Shown: positions 17,093 through 27,664, numbered from the stretch's first letter. The stretch is DNA of 64,000 bases from Pedobacter yulinensis (GCF_003029735.1 NZ_KZ686268.1:248001-312000), one strand, 5' to 3'. Notes: generated from the letters alone by a model not told the origin. Numbers and translations: made by a program.

Positions 17093-17638
17093 CTAGCAAG
17101 CATAATTTTTCCTTAAAAGCTCCTTATGCTGCTCTAGCGCGTGAGCATCCTCAAATCTGTCAGCAATCTTTTTTGCGGGGCTGCCCCCCACAATTGAATA
17201 GGCCTCGACATCTTTTGTAACAAGCGCGCCTGCTGCGACGATAGCACCATTGCCTATTTTAACGCCCTGCATAATCACGGCGCCATATCCAATCCAAACA
17301 TCATTGCCTACCTCGGTAACTAAATGTCGCCCTTTCCAAGTATAGTTATTGTCACGGATAGACGATGCGACTCTGATAGGTTTGCCAATTTGTTGATAGT
17401 GGTGATCATATTTACCCACAAACGCAACCTTATTTCCCACGAGTACGTAATCGCCAATGATACAATCGGTCTCGATAAAGGAATCGCGGCCAATATAAAA
17501 GTTCCGACCGATCTGTAGTCTCTCTTTAGCCCAGAGACGAACCCGGATACCCGCATGAAAACCAGGGCCGATATTATAACTCTTCCAGACTGTATTGAGA
17601 AGTAACCATATCCGTATTTTTTTTATTAGTGACAGCAT
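17093..17638 (-). CDS. hexapeptide-repeat acyltransferase
   Basis: 181 aa left-handed beta-helix protein of the maltose/galactoside O-acetyltransferase type. Hexapeptide turns run from about residue 40 ([28 protein letters not shown]). The catalytic-type His lies in GKYDHHY, and the C-terminal coils are [27 protein letters not shown] is the usual closing motif. Probably O- or N-acetylates a sugar of the repeat unit. It starts 4 bp downstream of the GT4 gene. Confidence 0.85.
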   Translation of the reverse strand: MLSLIKKIRIWLLLNTVWKSYNIGPGFHAGIRVRLWAKERLQIGRNFYIGRDSFIETDCIIGDYVLVGNKVAFVGKYDHHYQQIGKPIRVASSIRDNNYTWKGRHLVTEVGNDVWIGYGAVIMQGVKIGNGAIVAAGALVTKDVEAYSIVGGSPAKKIADRFEDAHALEQHKELLRKNYAC

Positions 17639-17642
17639 ACAA

Positions 17643-18761
17643 TTAACTTAGTGCTTTAACAACACCCTCGGCAAAGTTTTGAACCATTTGCTCGACAGTA
17701 TATAGACTCCGCGATTCCCTGCAACCGTCTTTTAGTCTCTCCACCTGAGACGGCGCGTCGAGCAATTTTTTAATGCAGCTGATATAATCTGTCAAATTAT
17801 TATCTGTTATCATTCCGTTCATTTCGTCCTTGAGATATTCGAATTCTGGCCCATGGAACTCGTAGCTCGTGGTAATCATTGGTGTTTCTAAAGCAAACGC
17901 ATCCAGTATAGCAAGACCTATCGCCCCGGGCATTAGGAAGAGATCGGCAATCTTAAAATAGCCGACCTTATCTTTTCCGAACTTCGGTCCTGTGCAGATG
18001 AGCCAATCTCTGGTTTCGGCGGCTTTTTTCACCTCGTCCTCTTGTGGACCGCCTCCCACTATGAGAAGTTTGAATTTGTATCCGTCTCTCGCTAAAGAAT
18101 CTCCGACGGAAATGAGAAAATCTAACCGCTTTTCTTTGTATAGGGCTCCGCAGTATATAAATACAGTTTCACCGGGCATGACGCCTAATGACGACCTCAG
18201 GTCGGTTGTTTCCTTATCGGATATTTTCTGGTAAGTTTTTACAAGGCTTTGAGTATCAATAGCATTTGAAACTACTGTGATGTTTTGGGACGGGTATCCA
18301 GACGCAATAAGGCGCTCCTTAACTTTAGGTGTATACGCAAACCAATGATCTGTATAGTTGGAATATAGTCTCTTGAATCTATTCAAAAGCGATCCCTCAT
18401 AATCTTGCATATTAAGCCCGTGGCCCCAGAATGCGAACTTGGCCCCACCAATCAATCGACGAAACAATAGCAAATAATTAATAAGAAGCTTACTAGCCTG
18501 TTCAACTATGACCAAGTCAGCCTCTTTAACCTCGCGCATAGCTGGCTGCCATATTAGCTGCGTTTTACCAACCTTAATAAACTTATTTGGCCTGAAAGTG
18601 CCTGAGTCGAGATCGCGAGAATCATTTTTGCCTTTCGAATCGATACTGCCATATATCAACTTCATTTCGATACCATGCTTGTTCAGTTCAACACCAAGCA
18701 GATTAAAAAACTCAACCCTATATTGGGGCATCGACTTGTAAAGGATAATTACTTTCTTCAT
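17643..18761 (-). CDS. glycosyltransferase family 4-like
   Basis: 372 aa GT-B fold protein. The C-terminal nucleotide-sugar half is clear: [33 protein letters not shown] and [20 protein letters not shown]. In the last motif the first Glu of the usual EX7E pair appears replaced ([10 protein letters not shown]), so the catalytic signature is non-standard. The N-terminal acceptor half has weak similarity only. It shares one base with the GT2 gene (stop/start TAATG), indicating translational coupling. Linkage and sugar are unknown. Confidence 0.82.
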   Translation of the reverse strand: MKKVIILYKSMPQYRVEFFNLLGVELNKHGIEMKLIYGSIDSKGKNDSRDLDSGTFRPNKFIKVGKTQLIWQPAMREVKEADLVIVEQASKLLINYLLLFRRLIGGAKFAFWGHGLNMQDYEGSLLNRFKRLYSNYTDHWFAYTPKVKERLIASGYPSQNITVVSNAIDTQSLVKTYQKISDKETTDLRSSLGVMPGETVFIYCGALYKEKRLDFLISVGDSLARDGYKFKLLIVGGGPQEDEVKKAAETRDWLICTGPKFGKDKVGYFKIADLFLMPGAIGLAILDAFALETPMITTSYEFHGPEFEYLKDEMNGMITDNNLTDYISCIKKLLDAPSQVERLKDGCRESRSLYTVEQMVQNFAEGVVKALS

Positions 18762-19606
18762 TACTTTATAATCATACTTTTTAATATCCGTGCGAAGTCA
18801 AACGCAAAATAGATAGGAGGCGCAGGTGTATGGCGTTTTGCCCAGCGCCATCTGATGCGCAGGTTCCTTGGTGATTTTATAGACGTAAAGCTTCTAATGA
18901 TATAGTTTAATGTGACTTTTTTTTGGCTGCCCAGACCGGTGTGTTCGACTCGACTCTTTACCAGAGAGGCGGGACTTACAAACAGTTCGTAACCAGCACG
19001 CTCAGCCCTTAAACTAAAATCCTCGTCCGCAGCATAATGAGGAAAGGAATCAACATCATACAAGCCAATTTTCGAAAACACATCTGTTGGGATCAATGTT
19101 CCGCGTCCTGGCAACATATCTGTCTCAATCTCATTATAAAGTTCTTTTAATTTGCCAGAGCTCAACTCTAAAGACACGGCCGAACGATATTTAGCAGACC
19201 TTCGATTCCAGCGAGTGCCTGCAAAAACAATCCTATCAGGGTTATCGATGTCTACGCTTACGCTGCCGACAATAGCGTTTTGATGATCCTTCGCGAAATT
19301 CATAAGACTGCCGATGTATGTCTCATCCACCGTCAAATCATTATTTAGAGTAAGGACGAATGTTGCATTTTGTTCCAGTGCATATTTTATGCCCACATTA
19401 GTCGCTGCGGTCCACCACATTGATTCGTCACCTGTCAATATCGTAACATCAGGATACTTCTCGGTTATATAGGAAGCGGTACCGTCAGTCGACCCATGGT
19501 CTACCACAATTGTCCTATAGTTCACATATTTCTGCATCTGAAGGCTATCCAGACATTTTGTTGTAAACTCAAGACGGTTGAATACGGGTATTATGATAAA
19601 AACCAT
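18761..19606 (-). CDS. glycosyltransferase family 2
   Basis: 281 aa GT-A enzyme starting directly with the nucleotide-binding strand (MVFIIIPVFNR). DHGSTDGTASY and the LNNDLTVD segment (DxD equivalent) bind the nucleotide sugar and metal, and AADEDFSLRAERAGYELFV is the acceptor-side ED motif. It resembles rhamnosyltransferase-like members. Its start overlaps the Wzy gene by 38 bp. Confidence 0.9.
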   Translation of the reverse strand: MVFIIIPVFNRLEFTTKCLDSLQMQKYVNYRTIVVDHGSTDGTASYITEKYPDVTILTGDESMWWTAATNVGIKYALEQNATFVLTLNNDLTVDETYIGSLMNFAKDHQNAIVGSVSVDIDNPDRIVFAGTRWNRRSAKYRSAVSLELSSGKLKELYNEIETDMLPGRGTLIPTDVFSKIGLYDVDSFPHYAADEDFSLRAERAGYELFVSPASLVKSRVEHTGLGSQKKVTLNYIIRSFTSIKSPRNLRIRWRWAKRHTPAPPIYFAFDFARILKSMIIK

Positions 19607-20945
19607 TGCGTTTTTTATTTCTATTCGGTTCGATAATCCACTTTAACAAGTAAACGTAAAGCATCATAGACAAGCAGCCGAAAAAAACAGTTGCCTGCCC
19701 ATTTATAATTAATATGTATAGCGCATAAAGGATACAATGTTGTATGAGATTAAAGATGGAAGTTGGCCTGATTAATCTTACTGAGGTCCGATTAACGAAA
19801 TAGGCCAGTAGTACCATAAAAGCCGATCCAAATATCCCGTGAGCAAAGTAAAGTTCAGAAATGATGCCCGTACGAATCCCAAAGTCTATATTATAAGCCT
19901 TCATCCATACATACGCGCTTCCCATATGCGTTAGGGCTTCTTTATCATAGCCAAGGAAATTAAGTAATCCTGAGTTGAAAAATGCCCCGATATTGCTTTG
20001 CCAAAAATCATAGTCTTGTATTGTAGTAGCATTGAATTTTTCGAAAGAATACGCATAGTCTTTGAACTCTACGCCGAACGGAATCTTCTCGATAAAGAGG
20101 CCTATCCATTCGTTTACGTTATTGTTTCCTAGCCTGATTGCCAATACACTGACATATACCAATAGGATAACGGAAGATACAATTATAAGAGGTGTATAGG
20201 AAGTCTTGGTTCCGGGCTTGGTTATTCTGTTAAGATAGTCGTTCAGCGGCAAATATGCGAGCAGACAAATAAACAGAATAAATCGCTTGCCATCTACCGA
20301 TGTTATTAATAGAATTACTATCGCTAATGCTAGATTTATGCTCCTGTATTTCTTCAACTTTATATAGCATATCGTCATTAAAAAACCATAGACGCAAATG
20401 AACTTATACCCATACAGCGGACCGTAATTATAGTTATACATTTCATCAACGAAACTGGCACCTGATAGAATCGGCAAAAAGCCCACACTCTTGTACAATG
20501 TTATTATTAGCAGAAAGGGGAAGATTAGCATTATAACGACAAGAATTCTATTCTTGAGGAAGGAGTAACTGTTAACTGTCAGTCTTTTTGGGACAAAGTC
20601 ACCACGCCTTTCAAAAAACAACAGTGAAGCATTGAATATAATGATATTCAAGAAATATAATAGAGAAGCACCGCGTATATCTACATCCCATGTTTTATCG
20701 TAGAGTATGACGCTATTCATATTCATAATACCCAAAAAGAAGAACACTATCCAGAAGCGTGATATTAAGATGTTGTACTTGTTTCTTTGGTAGTAGGTTA
20801 TAACGTAGCTAATAGCAGCGAGAAACAGGACATCGTATGGCGCATAAATTATTTTCTGAGCTTTGGGAAACAGGAAATCAAGTACCAAATTGGTAGCTGC
20901 GATCAAAATAAACGGAAGTGCTCTCTTTATAGCTCTACTCAACAT
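19569..20945 (-). CDS. O-antigen/capsule repeat-unit polymerase, Wzy-like
   Basis: 458 aa, about 10-12 hydrophobic segments with a large hydrophilic loop after about residue 260 (IRLGNNNVNEWIGLFIEKIP). It has no enzyme motif, as is usual for Wzy. Its position between flippase and glycosyltransferase genes and its topology suggest the repeat-unit polymerase on the periplasmic face of the inner membrane. The overlap with both neighbours (11 bp upstream, 38 bp downstream) points to a tightly coupled operon. Confidence 0.75.
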   Translation of the reverse strand: MLSRAIKRALPFILIAATNLVLDFLFPKAQKIIYAPYDVLFLAAISYVITYYQRNKYNILISRFWIVFFFLGIMNMNSVILYDKTWDVDIRGASLLYFLNIIIFNASLLFFERRGDFVPKRLTVNSYSFLKNRILVVIMLIFPFLLIITLYKSVGFLPILSGASFVDEMYNYNYGPLYGYKFICVYGFLMTICYIKLKKYRSINLALAIVILLITSVDGKRFILFICLLAYLPLNDYLNRITKPGTKTSYTPLIIVSSVILLVYVSVLAIRLGNNNVNEWIGLFIEKIPFGVEFKDYAYSFEKFNATTIQDYDFWQSNIGAFFNSGLLNFLGYDKEALTHMGSAYVWMKAYNIDFGIRTGIISELYFAHGIFGSAFMVLLAYFVNRTSVRLIRPTSIFNLIQHCILYALYILIINGQATVFFGCLSMMLYVYLLKWIIEPNRNKKRNGFYHNTRIQPS

Positions 20946-21564
20946 CCCGCACCTTTCTAATAAACCTAGCAGGATTACCTGCCCAAATTTCGCCTGCCGG
21001 AACGTCCTTTACTACCACAGAGCCCGCTCCAACTATTGCCCGGTTACCGATCGTTACTCCTTTTAATATCGTAGTATGAGCACCAATGAAAACATCATCT
21101 TCGATCTTAACAGCTCTGGAAACTGTATATTTGACATCTAATTTCCGGTCTCGACGATGCAAAAAGTGCAAGCTATGGAAGTCAGAGTCATATATGACAG
21201 TATTTCCACCGATCTTCACATTATCTCCAATTTCAATGGATAAACTACTGAAAAATGCGGTACCACTTATACCTACATTATCTCCGATTTTTATGTTCCC
21301 GGTTGAGGTCACGATAAAAAAACATGGCTGTTGTCTACCGATCATGTTGTAATTCTCGCCGTTGTTCATTCTGAACTGGTTCCCTATGGAAATAGTGCCA
21401 CCGTTTGCTATGTCAATATTCGGAATTCCGTTCGACACCAGGGCGCGACCGAACTGAACTCCGTTTCCCGCAAGTTTGATACGCGTCACGGCTGATTGCA
21501 CAGTTTTAAAAAGAATTCGCTTAATCTTCCTAAAGGCCTTATATGACAATCGTATTAATTTCAT
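20935..21564 (-). CDS. hexapeptide-repeat acyltransferase
   Basis: 209 aa left-handed beta-helix acyltransferase. Repeats such as IEIGDNVKIGGNTVIYDSDF lead to the catalytic-type His in DSDFHSLHF, and the second block VFIGAHTTILKGVTIGNRAI ends in GNPARFIRK. Likely acetyltransferase of the polysaccharide pathway. It is distinct in sequence from the acyltransferase at 17093-17638, so two different acyl decorations are possible. Confidence 0.87.
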   Translation of the reverse strand: MKLIRLSYKAFRKIKRILFKTVQSAVTRIKLAGNGVQFGRALVSNGIPNIDIANGGTISIGNQFRMNNGENYNMIGRQQPCFFIVTSTGNIKIGDNVGISGTAFFSSLSIEIGDNVKIGGNTVIYDSDFHSLHFLHRRDRKLDVKYTVSRAVKIEDDVFIGAHTTILKGVTIGNRAIVGAGSVVVKDVPAGEIWAGNPARFIRKVRDVE

Positions 21565-21571
21565 CGCAAAG

Positions 21572-22936
21572 CTATCTATTCCATAAACCAGTTGCGTTGC
21601 CGGATAGAAGCCGGTTACTCTGTATCCATAATATACACATCATAGCAGTTAATACAGCCACGTTAGCCAATACGGCTCCATGCACACCAATCCGATGCGT
21701 CAGATAAATAGATAGTGGTACATTGACAGTACAAGCTATGATATACAGATATTTTTGTATTTCCACCTTACCCAAGCCATTTAAGAAATAGCTGTTTAAT
21801 GCCATACCGGTATAAGCAATTGCATATAAGGCAACAGATATTGTAAGGGCCATATCAATTTCAACATGATCGCCGATCCACAAACGATATATTAAACCTG
21901 CACAGAGTGCTAGAGCAGGAATTATGATGAACGCGATAACAAACCAAATCTTCCTCACCTTACGAATGCTTCTCTTCATCCAGTCAAAATCGTTTCTTGT
22001 GAATGCTTCGGCAAACGCACTCCAATATGGAGTCATCAGAATAGTGAAGGCCATCATGACAACTGAGAACAACCGATAGGCAATGTTAAAACCTGTCACA
22101 GCTTCCGGTCCAATTATACGACTTATAATGATATTATCTGTCTGAAATAACACCACTGCTCCTATCTGAATAACTAGGAAAGATGTTCCAATATTCAGAA
22201 TTTGCCTGGCATACTGGAACTTCACTAGCCTAATTGCTGGGGATAGATGCCGTAGCTTTCCAGAGAATAACACAACTGATGCAAAGGCGAAAACAAACAA
22301 GGGTATGATTGTCAACATCAAGACCATGATCGTCAAATCTCCCGGAACCCACCGCTTGACCATCATAATAGCAAACAATACTCCTAGTTGCCCAAGAAAG
22401 GAAACGAGACCTGCTAATGCCGACTTGTGGATCGCGGTAAGTATTGTAACTATGATCTGCAATACAAACTGAACGCTAAAGGAAGCAAAAACTATGAAAA
22501 AGATGTGTCGAAAGTCGTCTTTGATGTCAACTGGTATATTTAAAACTTGATTCCAATTAATATATCGATTTGCGACAAGGAATATCAATAATAAGACAGC
22601 AGATATTATAGCTAATACCGCATAAGTAGTACTAATATAGGTTCTTGCTTCTTGAACTTGATCGTTGGCAATTGCTGCAGTGAGTTTGTTTCTAAGTCCA
22701 TTTCCCATGCCTATGTCAAAGAAACTCATCCAGCTTACAAAAGAACTTATTGTCAACCAAATGCCATACTCGGCAGGGCTGACATAGTCGATAAGAAGCG
22801 GAACAAGAATCAGCCCCACAAGAATACTCCCGCCCTTTACTCCAAAAGACATGAGGACGTTAACCAGTATGTTTTTGGAACGGTCGTCCTTAGACTGAAG
22901 TGCAGTTAAAATCTTGTGCTTTGTAGATGAAATCAT
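21572..22936 (-). CDS. Wzx-type polysaccharide flippase
   Basis: 454 aa, about 12-14 membrane segments, MOP superfamily. The N-terminal region GGSILVGLILVPLLIDYVSP is typical of RfbX/Wzx-type exporters. It moves the undecaprenyl-linked repeat unit across the inner membrane. The start follows the dehydrogenase stop by 35 bp, and the acyltransferase starts 7 bp after its own stop. Confidence 0.87.
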   Translation of the reverse strand: MISSTKHKILTALQSKDDRSKNILVNVLMSFGVKGGSILVGLILVPLLIDYVSPAEYGIWLTISSFVSWMSFFDIGMGNGLRNKLTAAIANDQVQEARTYISTTYAVLAIISAVLLLIFLVANRYINWNQVLNIPVDIKDDFRHIFFIVFASFSVQFVLQIIVTILTAIHKSALAGLVSFLGQLGVLFAIMMVKRWVPGDLTIMVLMLTIIPLFVFAFASVVLFSGKLRHLSPAIRLVKFQYARQILNIGTSFLVIQIGAVVLFQTDNIIISRIIGPEAVTGFNIAYRLFSVVMMAFTILMTPYWSAFAEAFTRNDFDWMKRSIRKVRKIWFVIAFIIIPALALCAGLIYRLWIGDHVEIDMALTISVALYAIAYTGMALNSYFLNGLGKVEIQKYLYIIACTVNVPLSIYLTHRIGVHGAVLANVAVLTAMMCILWIQSNRLLSGNATGLWNR

Positions 22937-22971
22937 GAGCTGTTCCCCCGGCCTAGGGGCGTTTGTGTGAT

Positions 22972-24255
22972 TTATAGTCTTCCGTCCACGAGGCTTCTGT
23001 CTATAAACGATTTGGTATCGAAAATGACACCACCATCTTTTCTATGACTGTTGTAGTCGAAAGCCTTGAACTCATCATGGGCTACAGCAAGAATAACCGC
23101 TTCATAGGTATTCTCGCCCTTGAGGCTGTTCGTAATCTCGATACCATACTCCTCGTTGACTTGCTCAGGACTAGCCCACGGATCATAAATATGAACCTGT
23201 AATCCGAATTGAATCAATTCTTTATATATATCGATTACACGGGTATTTCTGATGTCTGGGCAGTTCTCCTTAAATGTAAAGCCAAGAATTAGTGCCTTTC
23301 CGCTCTTTATCGTAAGCCCCTTATCTATCATCAATTTGATGACCTTATTAGCGACAAACATGCCCATATTATCGTTAACCCGTCTTCCCGATAGTATCAC
23401 CTGAGGATGATAGCCAAGTGATTCTGCCTTATGGGCTAGGTAATAAGGATCTACACCGATACAATGTCCGCCTACAAGCCCCGGTTTATACTTCAAAAAG
23501 TTCCATTTTGTGGCTGCTGCCTCGATTACATCCGTCGTATCTATTCCAATCCGATCGAAAATCAATGCGAGTTCGTTAACGAAGGATATGTTCACATCGC
23601 GTTGCGCATTCTCGATAGCCTTACTTGCCTCGGCAACCTTAAGACTAGGCGCAAGATGCGTACCGGCAGTGATGATAGAAGCATATAACTCATCTACCTC
23701 GACGCCGATAGCGGGAGTAGATCCGGATGTCACTTTTTTGATCTTCGTTAATGTGTTCACTTTGTCTCCCGGATTGATTCGTTCAGGAGAGTAACCACAA
23801 TAAAAATCTATATTAAATTTCAATCCGCTAACTTTCTCCAAAACCGGAACGCAGGCCTCTTCAGTACACCCGGGATAAACAGTACTCTCGTATATAACGA
23901 TATCGCCGTGCTTGAGAACCTTGCCTACCGTTTCCGACGCCTTCAAAAGTGGCGTTAAATCTGGCGATTTAAATTCATTTATTGGCGTCGGAACAGTTAC
24001 AATGAAAATCTGGCAATCTTCAATTGCCTTACCATCAGAGGTAAAGCTAAGGCCATTAACAGATCCTTCCTCAGTAGACAAAGCTTTAAGCAATTCTTCT
24101 GAATCGGCCTCTAACGTATGGTCCTGCCCCGCGTTCAGCTCAGAAATTCTGTCGCTGTTTATGTCGAACCCAACGACTTGGTATTTCTTCGCAAATTCGA
24201 TCGCAAGGGGAAGACCAACATAACCTAGACCAAGGACAGCTATTTTCTTTTTCAT
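22972..24255 (-). CDS. UDP-N-acetylhexosamine 6-dehydrogenase (TviB/WbpA-like)
   Basis: 427 aa from the ATG at 24255. The in-frame extension upstream merely reads the neighbouring GY-repeat DNA backwards in a second frame (MVMAMV...) and is rejected. Motifs: GLGYVGLPLAIEF (NAD loop), YESTVYPGCTEE, the catalytic Cys in GLVGGHCIGVDPYYL, and FTFKENCPDIRNTRV. These match UDP-GlcNAc/GalNAc or UDP-ManNAc dehydrogenases that make aminouronic acids for capsule. It would supply an acidic sugar, possibly the donor for the WecG-like transferase. It lies 34 bp after the BY-kinase gene. Confidence 0.92.
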   Translation of the reverse strand: MKKKIAVLGLGYVGLPLAIEFAKKYQVVGFDINSDRISELNAGQDHTLEADSEELLKALSTEEGSVNGLSFTSDGKAIEDCQIFIVTVPTPINEFKSPDLTPLLKASETVGKVLKHGDIVIYESTVYPGCTEEACVPVLEKVSGLKFNIDFYCGYSPERINPGDKVNTLTKIKKVTSGSTPAIGVEVDELYASIITAGTHLAPSLKVAEASKAIENAQRDVNISFVNELALIFDRIGIDTTDVIEAAATKWNFLKYKPGLVGGHCIGVDPYYLAHKAESLGYHPQVILSGRRVNDNMGMFVANKVIKLMIDKGLTIKSGKALILGFTFKENCPDIRNTRVIDIYKELIQFGLQVHIYDPWASPEQVNEEYGIEITNSLKGENTYEAVILAVAHDEFKAFDYNSHRKDGGVIFDTKSFIDRSLVDGRL

Positions 24256-24289
24256 TTTAGATTTAAGTTTCGAGATTTTATGTTTCAGA

Positions 24290-26662
24290 TTAGCGTAATC
24301 GGAGTCGTCTAAAGAATCCTTTTCGTTGAGTTTCACGTCCATAAGAGCCATAACCATAGCCATAACCATAGCCATAACCATAACCATAGCCTTTACTAGC
24401 ATCAATGTCGTTAACTAGGATACTCAGGTTTTTCATTTTTTTATCCTGATATAAATTCTCAACGATATTCAATTGATCTTTTAAGGTATAACCTTGTCGC
24501 ACCAGGTAGAGGCATAAATCAGCATAGGGCGCTAATAGCTGCGCATCAGTCACTATGCCAATGGGCGGCGCATCGACCAGGATGTAATCAAATTCCTGCT
24601 TAAGCTCCTCCATAAGCATAGTAGTTCGTTCGTTCAGTATCGTTTCAGCGGGATTAGGCGGAATCGGACCTGAAGAAATGATAAACATATTGGAATGGAC
24701 TTGCAGTGGTGTGATGATATCTTTGGCCTGCAGATCTCCCTTGATAATGTAATTCGTAAAGCCTTTGACGTTTGCGATACCTAATTTTGCTGAGAGCCCG
24801 GGTTTGCGCAAGTCCAATTCCATTAGTAACACACGTTTTCCTGTTAGCGCCAAAATATTGCCCAGGTTGATTGCCGCAAAAGACTTGCCCTCACCGCTCA
24901 TACTTGATGTGAAAAGTATCACCTTCTCATCCGCATTTTTCAAATAAAAATTTAGGTTAGTGCGCAGCGCACGGAATTGTTCCGCTATGGCTGAGCGGCT
25001 ACTATTAGCCACAACGAGATTGTGATTTTCTTCATTATGACTGATTTCCCCAATGACCGGCACCTGGGTCGCTGAAGTGATGTCGTCTTTGGTCGTGACT
25101 TTATCATTAAGGAAACTGCGCAGGTAAATTATCCCATAGGGAATCAGCAGACCAACCAGCAAGGCGCCAAAATATACCATTGTTTTTTTCGGCGTAAAAG
25201 GCTTATATTCTGACTTCGGCGGATCAATCGTCTTACTATTGGCAATATTTGATGTTTTTGAGATAGCGGTCTCTTCGCTCTTCTGCATTAAAAAGATATA
25301 TAGCTCTTGCTTAATTTGCTGCTGACGGGCAAGGTTCAAATAGCTGCGTTCGACTGCTGGCACCCGGTTTACCTGGCCTTCGGCCTGGTTGAGCTGAGTG
25401 TTTATGCGTTGTCTGGCCGTGCGGAGTCCTGATTTCGTGGTGACCAAGTTGCTTAAGATATCCGCACGAAGATTGCTGATTTGCTGGTCGAGGTTTTGAA
25501 TTACGGGGGCAGTTTCCGTCAAACCAACCAATCGCCGGTCCCGCTCTTGCAAAAGTGAATTATATCTCTCGATTAGCCCGCCAAAAACCATATCCCCCTC
25601 GATGATGGCACTTGGCAAGACACGTTTTTTACTCTCATCGCCAAGCGCCTTTTCTAAATCATCCAGAATTGCGAGTTGCGTTTCTACCTTTGCGAGTTCA
25701 TTGACATACTGGCTAGTATTCTGAACGAGCAGCTTGCCTTGCTCACTCATATCAGCCAGGTTGTTACGTTGCTTAAACCCCTGAATGTTACTCTCAAGCC
25801 CACCTAACTCTCCACTAATGAACGCCAGACGATTTTGGATAAACTTAATCGTGCTGTCAGCTACCTCATTTTTATCGTTCAGGTTACCCTCAACATATTT
25901 TCGGATCAGCTTATTTAAAATATCTTCGCCTTTCTTTGGGATAGGGTATTCCAAACCTAAACTGATCACAGTGACTTGCTTGTTGGGAACATCAATAGTC
26001 AAAGCTTTCATAAGTTTTGACACAGTGTTGTCTACTGAACTCGCCCTTAGCACATATTCGCTGTATGATACCGGAACGTTCGGAACTCGCTTCAGCCGAA
26101 TGCCTCCAAAGTTCTTGATGTGAAGCTGTTGACCGAATGCCAACGTTGTATCCAGCGCCCCATTCTTTAACCGAATGCCTTTAGGAGAAATCTTGCTAAT
26201 TTCAAGCTCTATATCTGGTATAGTATCTACCATATTACCAAGTTCAAGCATGAAAGGGGACGGATAAACTTCTACGTCCTTTACCCGGCCTTTCTTATAC
26301 CATGTAACATTTAACTGTAGGTCTTTGACGGTCTGCTCCATCAAGGAGCGTGTCTTCAATATCTCTGCTTCGTTATCAACGGTGCTCTTTGTACCCAATA
26401 AACCGCTTAATTCGCCAAGGCCTGACTCACTTCCTCCTAAAAGCCCAGAAGCTCCCTTTTTTTCATCGTTTACCAACACTTTCGCGGATATCTTAAAAAC
26501 AGGGGTTTTATATCGAATATAGGCGAAGGCAATAACAAGGCAAACAATACAAGAAAGCAAAAACCAGTACCAATTGCTCAGTATACGATGGACGACAATT
26601 TTTACATCTAACGTGGCTTCTTTATCCTGCGACTGAAATGGATTCTCAACAGTATTTTGCAT
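24290..26662 (-). CDS. Wzc/GumC-type polysaccharide co-polymerase with BY-kinase domain
   Basis: 790 aa. N-terminal Wzz domain with a first membrane helix (about 27-50), a long periplasmic coiled-coil region (about 270-460), a second helix (about 490-512) and a cytoplasmic bacterial tyrosine kinase. Kinase motifs: Walker A SGEGKS (about 585-592), Walker A' LLMELDLRKP and Walker B YILVDAPP. The C-terminus holds seven GY dipeptides (about 757-772) and a basic tail (FFRRLRLR). Tyr-rich tails are the autophosphorylation sites that control polymer length and export. The partner phosphatase is the PHP protein at 27706-28434 and the outer-membrane partner is the lipoprotein upstream. Confidence 0.93.
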   Translation of the reverse strand: MQNTVENPFQSQDKEATLDVKIVVHRILSNWYWFLLSCIVCLVIAFAYIRYKTPVFKISAKVLVNDEKKGASGLLGGSESGLGELSGLLGTKSTVDNEAEILKTRSLMEQTVKDLQLNVTWYKKGRVKDVEVYPSPFMLELGNMVDTIPDIELEISKISPKGIRLKNGALDTTLAFGQQLHIKNFGGIRLKRVPNVPVSYSEYVLRASSVDNTVSKLMKALTIDVPNKQVTVISLGLEYPIPKKGEDILNKLIRKYVEGNLNDKNEVADSTIKFIQNRLAFISGELGGLESNIQGFKQRNNLADMSEQGKLLVQNTSQYVNELAKVETQLAILDDLEKALGDESKKRVLPSAIIEGDMVFGGLIERYNSLLQERDRRLVGLTETAPVIQNLDQQISNLRADILSNLVTTKSGLRTARQRINTQLNQAEGQVNRVPAVERSYLNLARQQQIKQELYIFLMQKSEETAISKTSNIANSKTIDPPKSEYKPFTPKKTMVYFGALLVGLLIPYGIIYLRSFLNDKVTTKDDITSATQVPVIGEISHNEENHNLVVANSSRSAIAEQFRALRTNLNFYLKNADEKVILFTSSMSGEGKSFAAINLGNILALTGKRVLLMELDLRKPGLSAKLGIANVKGFTNYIIKGDLQAKDIITPLQVHSNMFIISSGPIPPNPAETILNERTTMLMEELKQEFDYILVDAPPIGIVTDAQLLAPYADLCLYLVRQGYTLKDQLNIVENLYQDKKMKNLSILVNDIDASKGYGYGYGYGYGYGYGSYGRETQRKGFFRRLRLR
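24348..24391. repeat. hexanucleotide tandem repeat coding (GY)7
   Basis: Alternating ATAACC/ATAGCC units, seven in a row, encode Gly-Tyr on the minus strand inside the BY-kinase tail. The unit is six bases, so slippage would change the number of tyrosines without shifting the frame. Confidence 0.85.
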
Positions 26663-26681
26663 TTTATATTTTCTAAGATGA

Positions 26682-27488
26682 TTAGATGCGCGTAAGCAGT
26701 ACTAATAATACTGACAAAGCAGAACCAATGATTGCAAAGGTCTGCGACCGTGCCGAATTTAACGATGCCGCCTTTGCTTTATTTGGCTCTACATACAATA
26801 CATCGTTCTGTCTTAAATAATAATAAGGGCTATTGAACAATGATGACGAGTTCAGGTTCAGGCGGGCGAATTCCTTTTGACCGTTGTTGTCGCGAACCAG
26901 CAGCACGTTTTCGCGCTTTCCGTAAATGGTCATATCGCCGGCCAGGCCAAGCGCGTCGAGTACAGAAACTTTTTCATTTGGCACGACATAGGTAGAAGGG
27001 CGCAATACCTCGCCAAGCACGGTCACTTTGAAGTTCGCATAACGCACCTGTACATTGGGATCTTTGTAAACAGCCTTGGCTTTTTCCCGGATCACATCAG
27101 CCGCGGCGGCCGTAGTCATGCCTTCAAGTTTGATCTTTCCAACGCCAGACAGCTCGATCTCCCCGTTTTTATCAACAAGGAAACCCGATATGGCCTGCTG
27201 TTGGCCGGTTGCCGTGAGTTGGGTCGTGATCAGGTTCTGGGTGGCCAGCTGATTCACCGGAACTCCCGTGGTGGGATCGATGGCAAAAACAGAGATCGAC
27301 AAGATGTCATCTGGCTGTATAGTCGGCTCGGTAAACTTAGCGGTATTGGCCAGTGCCGAACGCTCGGCAGCAGAAATATCCTGGAAATATGGGACGTTTT
27401 TTGTTGTCATGCAGCTGCTCATGCCAAGCAGTATCATTAGGAAGAACGACAATTTTAGGGCTTTTACACGGACGTTTTGTCTCAACAT
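26682..27488 (-). CDS. polysaccharide export outer-membrane lipoprotein (Wza-like)
   Basis: 268 aa from the ATG at 27488. A lipoprotein signal (KALKLSFFLMILLGMSSC) with Cys about residue 25 is followed by the polysaccharide-export domain (IQPDDILSISVF), an SLBB-like domain (VLGEVLRPSTYVVPNEKVSV) and a C-terminal hydrophobic helix. It forms the export channel with the Wzc-like kinase. An alternative start at 27599 is rejected because a consensus promoter box at 27575-27582 would then lie inside the gene. Confidence 0.92.
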   Translation of the reverse strand: MLRQNVRVKALKLSFFLMILLGMSSCMTTKNVPYFQDISAAERSALANTAKFTEPTIQPDDILSISVFAIDPTTGVPVNQLATQNLITTQLTATGQQQAISGFLVDKNGEIELSGVGKIKLEGMTTAAAADVIREKAKAVYKDPNVQVRYANFKVTVLGEVLRPSTYVVPNEKVSVLDALGLAGDMTIYGKRENVLLVRDNNGQKEFARLNLNSSSLFNSPYYYLRQNDVLYVEPNKAKAASLNSARSQTFAIIGSALSVLLVLLTRI

Positions 27489-27574
27489 GCTGTAGGTCAA
27501 TAGGCTAAAAAACAATGTGTTTTTGATGATAGGACGCTTTTCTTTCCTGAAACAACGCACGCAGTCAGTCGCTG

Positions 27575-27582
27575 CAAAAATA
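27575..27582 (-). promoter_or_regulatory. -7 box for the wza-led operon
   Basis: On the minus strand this reads TATTTTTG, a full match to TAnnTTTG, about 87 bp before the chosen start at 27488. It gives the export and assembly genes their own promoter, separate from the phosphatase gene. Confidence 0.6.
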
Positions 27583-27664
27583 CGCTTATAATCAATCATT
27601 TAATATACCAAGGTGTGGGTATTTTTTTAATGTCATTTTTTCCCTGCCTGTTTGCGCTATTTTC

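Noticed and set aside
22972..24405. Longer form of the nucleotide-sugar dehydrogenase starting at 24405
   Set aside because: The extension reads the BY-kinase GY repeat in another frame and gives a meaningless MV/MA repeat. The Rossmann start is at 24255.
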